13,591 bases of DNA from positions 345,876 to 359,466 of the forward strand of contig MU646308.1 in assembly GCA_026770585.1 (NCBI GenBank), read 5' to 3'. Position numbers and translations under genes: made by a program. This stretch comes from Baffinella frigidus. Lineage: Eukaryota; Cryptophyceae; Cryptomonadales; Baffinellaceae. The notes beneath the pieces were generated by a model. It saw only the letters and a program-made list of their open reading frames with translations. It was not told where the DNA came from and ran no database searches. Each line of letters begins with the position of its first letter. Within the stretch, counting starts at the first letter, position 1. Positions 11,984 to 13,591 of the stretch are shown here, in pieces.

Positions 11984-12062
11984 ACCTGCAGTCTGGCCAT
12001 CAGGCCCCATTAGAGCGCGGCCCCCGTCGCGCCAAGCAGTGCCCCACCTCCCCCCTCGCAAC

Positions 12063-12066
<4 letters not shown>
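11984..12066 (+). repeat. Family S repeat, copy 1
   Basis: ACCTGCAGTCTGGCCATCAG, GCGCGGCCCCCGTCGCGCC and CCCTCGCAACGTCTCTCT, running into a CT microsatellite. Copies 2 to 4 are at 12177, 12439 and 12645. Confidence 0.85.
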
Positions 12067-12098
<32 letters not shown>

Positions 12099-12170
12099 CT
12101 CTCTCTGTCTCTCTCTGCCTCTAGCTCTCTCTCTCTCTCCCGTCCTCTCTCTAGCTCTCTCTCACACACA
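12063..12170 (+). repeat. CT microsatellite
   Basis: CTCTCT with TCTGTCT and CTAGCTCT interruptions. Serine/leucine frames on plus are artefacts. Confidence 0.95.
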
Positions 12171-12176
12171 CTCGGT

Positions 12177-12237
12177 ACCTGCTGTCTGGCCATGAGGCCC
12201 CAGCAGAGCGCAACCCCCCACTCCCTCGTAACGTCCC
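12177..12237 (+). repeat. Family S repeat, copy 2
   Basis: ACCTGCTGTCTGGCCATGAG, CCCAGCAGAGCGCAACCCCC and CCCTCGTAACGTCCCTTT, again running into a CT tract. Confidence 0.85.
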
Positions 12238-12239
12238 TT

Positions 12240-12428
12240 TCTAGCGCGCGCTCTCTCTGCCCTCCCTCTCTCTTTCTCCCTCCCTCCCTCTCGCTCTCTC
12301 TCGCTCTCTCTCGCTCTTTCTCGCTCTCTCTCGCTCTCTCTCGCTCTTTCTCGCTCTCTCTCGCTCTCTCTCGCTCTCTCTCGCTCTCTCTCGCTCTCTC
12401 TCACTCTCTCTCGCTCTATCTTTCTCGG
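12240..12428 (+). repeat. CT microsatellite with CTCTCTCG period
   Basis: Many CTCTCTCG and CTCTTTCTCG units, so an eight- to ten-base higher period is visible. Confidence 0.95.
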
Positions 12429-12438
12429 ATTATGCGGC

Positions 12439-12506
12439 ACCTGCAGTCTGGCCATGAGGCCCCAGCAGAGCGCAGCCCCCGTCGCGCCAAGCAGCGGGCC
12501 GATCTG
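12439..12506 (+). repeat. Family S repeat, copy 3
   Basis: ACCTGCAGTCTGGCCATGAG through CGTCGCGCCAAGCAGCGGGC and CGATCTGAG, the junction into the satellite array. Confidence 0.9.
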
Positions 12507-12550
12507 AGTTAGGGTTCAGGGTTTCGGGTTTCGGGTTCAGGGTTTGGGAT

Positions 12551-12644
12551 TTAGATTGGGTGTGTGGGGTTCTTGAAACCGTGGGTGTGTGGGGTTCTAG
12601 AAATGTAGGGTTTAAGGTTTAGATTTGTAGATCGGGGCTAGGGC
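12551..12644 (+). repeat. 94 bp bracketing repeat, left copy
   Basis: TTAGATTGGGTGTGTGGGGT then TCTTGAAACC, a second GTGTGTGGGGTTCT, and AGATTTGTAGATCGGGGCTA then GGGC. Repeated at 13106-13199. Confidence 0.9.
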
Positions 12645-13105
12645 AAGTCTGGCCATGAGCCCCCATCAGAGCGCAGCCCCCGTCGCGCCAAGCAGCGGGC
12701 CGATCTGAGTTTAGGGTTTAGGGTTTAGGTTTCAGGGTTTGGGGTTTAGGGTCCAGGGTCTAGGTTTCGGGTTTTGGGGATTAGATTGGTGTGTGGGGTT
12801 CTAGAAAGCGCCGATCTGGGTCAGGGTTCAGGGTTTAGGGTTCAGGGTACAGTGTTTAGGTTTCAGGGTTTGGGGGTTAGATTGGTGTGCGAGGTTTTAT
12901 AAATCACCAAGCAAAGGGCCGATCTGGGTGAGGGTTCAGGGTTTAGGGTTTAGGATTTAGTGTTCAGGGTTAAGAGTTTGGTGTTTAGATTGGTGTGTGG
13001 GGTTCTAGAAAGCGCCAAACAAAGGGCCGATCTGGGTCAGGGTTTAGGGTTTAGGGTTTAGGGTTCAGGGTTAGGGTTTAGGGTTTGGGGTTTGGGGTTC
13101 AGGGT

Positions 13106-13199
13106 TTAGATTGGGTGTGTGGGGTTCTTGAAACCTTGAGTGTGTGGGGTTCTGGAAATCTAGGGTTTAGGGTTTAGATTTGTAGATAGGGGCTAGGGC
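13106..13199 (+). repeat. 94 bp bracketing repeat, right copy
   Basis: The same 94 bases with a few substitutions, closing the satellite. Confidence 0.9.
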
Positions 13200-13440
13200 G
13201 TACCCAGAAGATCCAGGGGTTGTTCCGGCTCTTGCCGACCGCTCAATCTAGGGGTCCCAAAACCCTCGAAGCCCACCGTGTGGGTAGGACGGGCTACCGT
13301 AGGCAACACCGTAGGCCGCTACCGAGCGACCGTTATAAGTTATTGTCAAGGCAATTATGCGATCGTGACCTTCCAAAACATGTAAAGGTCTCCTTGTCAC
13401 GATTTTGTTTTTAAAACCTCAACCCTTTTGGGTGGGCGGG
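13200..13440. other. Spacer with hairpin, no gene seen
   Basis: AAGCCCACCGTGTGGGTAGG near 13269 is another copy of the motif at 8952. CTACCGTAGGC and CACCGTAGGC repeat at 13295-13317. ATCGTGAC (13362-13369) faces GTCACGAT (13396-13403), with ACCTT and AAGGT inside. Confidence 0.55.
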
Positions 13441-13514
13441 CTTACCCAGACCATATCTGCCCTCTTCTTCTGTGTTGCTTACCCAGACCATATCTGCCCT
13501 CTTCTTCTGTGTTG
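13441..13514 (+). repeat. Perfect 37 bp tandem duplication
   Basis: CTTACCCAGACCATATCTGC with CCTCTTCTTCTGTGTTG, repeated exactly at 13441-13477 and 13478-13514. Confidence 0.97.
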
Positions 13515-13544
13515 GAAGCCTTCAAACGCGGGGCAGATTCTGTC
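13483..13544 (-). CDS. Possible exon on the minus strand
   Basis: Read on minus, the GA tract at the window edge becomes a polypyrimidine tract ending CTCTCCCAAAAG, which fits a 3' splice site. An open frame TESAPRLKASNTEEEGRYGL follows, then G and GTAAGC, which fits a 5' splice site. The exon would be about 60 bases. The 37 bp duplication repeats its end and the donor. Upstream sequence is outside the window, so this is only a suggestion. Confidence 0.22.
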
Positions 13545-13545
13545 T

Positions 13546-13591
13546 TTTGGGAGAGATAGAGAAAGAGAGAGAGAGAGAGATAGAGGGGGGG
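13546..13591 (+). repeat. GA microsatellite at the right edge
   Basis: GAGAGATAGAGAAAGAGAGA and similar units, ending in a G run at the edge of the window. Confidence 0.92.

Larger units (their letters stand above)
12496..13199 (+). repeat. Satellite, 108-111 bp period, filled with TTTAGGG-like units
   Basis: GGGCCGATCTG (GCGCCGATCTG in one unit) starts at 12496, 12697, 12808, 12916 and 13024; the last three spacings are 111, 108 and 108 bp. Each unit continues with GGTTCAGGGTTTAGGG-like heptamers and ends in TTAGATTGG(G)TGTGTGGGG then TTCTAGAAA. A family S copy (12645-12707) lies inside the first, longer unit. Confidence 0.9.

Noticed and set aside
12039-12512. 157-codon open frame on plus and long frames on minus at 12162-12455 and 11741-12193
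   Set aside because: They are made almost entirely of CT/GA microsatellite (Ser-Leu or Arg-Glu runs) and family S repeat.

Overview
The window looks like non-coding, repeat-dense nuclear DNA of a eukaryote, and I see no intact gene that can be identified. The best organism clue is the seven-base telomere-type repeat CCCTAAA/TTTAGGG with many variants (TTCAGGG, TTTCGGG, CCCTCAA, CCCTACA). TTTAGGG-type telomeres are known from plants, green algae and several other algal or alveolate lineages. With the AT, GA and CT microsatellites and the short inverted-repeat elements, this suggests a plant or protist/algal genome, possibly a subtelomeric or pericentromeric block. I cannot name the species.

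Layout. Bases 1-1660: a GTGTTGG array, a foldback element with a loose arm copy, a 253 bp tandem duplication, and five copies of a short repeat that reads as a conserved peptide on the minus strand. Bases 1660-3670: telomere-like tracts, a 69 bp direct repeat whose third copy is split by a second foldback element, and two further foldbacks. Bases 3670-4600: a TA microsatellite between inverted repeats, plus hairpins. Bases 4731-5273 (minus): the only candidate CDS worth calling, 180 codons, GC-rich at third positions, with a C-terminal stretch that loosely resembles a chromodomain. Bases 5340-6790: AT-rich spacer, tandem repeats, then heptamer arrays, two of which begin at the same hairpin. 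Bases 6985-10360: a nest of two short terminal-inverted-repeat element families, called A (TACAGGGGTACC ends) and B (TATCCCTTAAGTG ends), with a third repeat family C between them. These look like non-autonomous DNA transposons (MITEs). Ends that are TA on both sides suggest TA target duplication, as in Tc1/mariner elements; this is inference, because no transposase is present.

Bases 9286-11830 carry minus-strand repeats that stay open in one frame through substitutions, three- or six-base indels and variable G-runs, so they are probably fragments of decayed or duplicated exons. Bases 11835-12430 hold GA/CT microsatellites between copies of a 60-80 bp repeat. Bases 12496-13199 are a satellite with a 108-111 bp period, filled with TTTAGGG-like sequence and bracketed by 94 bp direct repeats. 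Bases 13200-13591 hold a hairpin, a perfect 37 bp tandem duplication that looks like an exon end with its splice donor (minus strand), and a GA tract at the edge.

No operon, CRISPR array, rRNA or tRNA gene was found. The features interact by nesting and copying rather than as a pathway.
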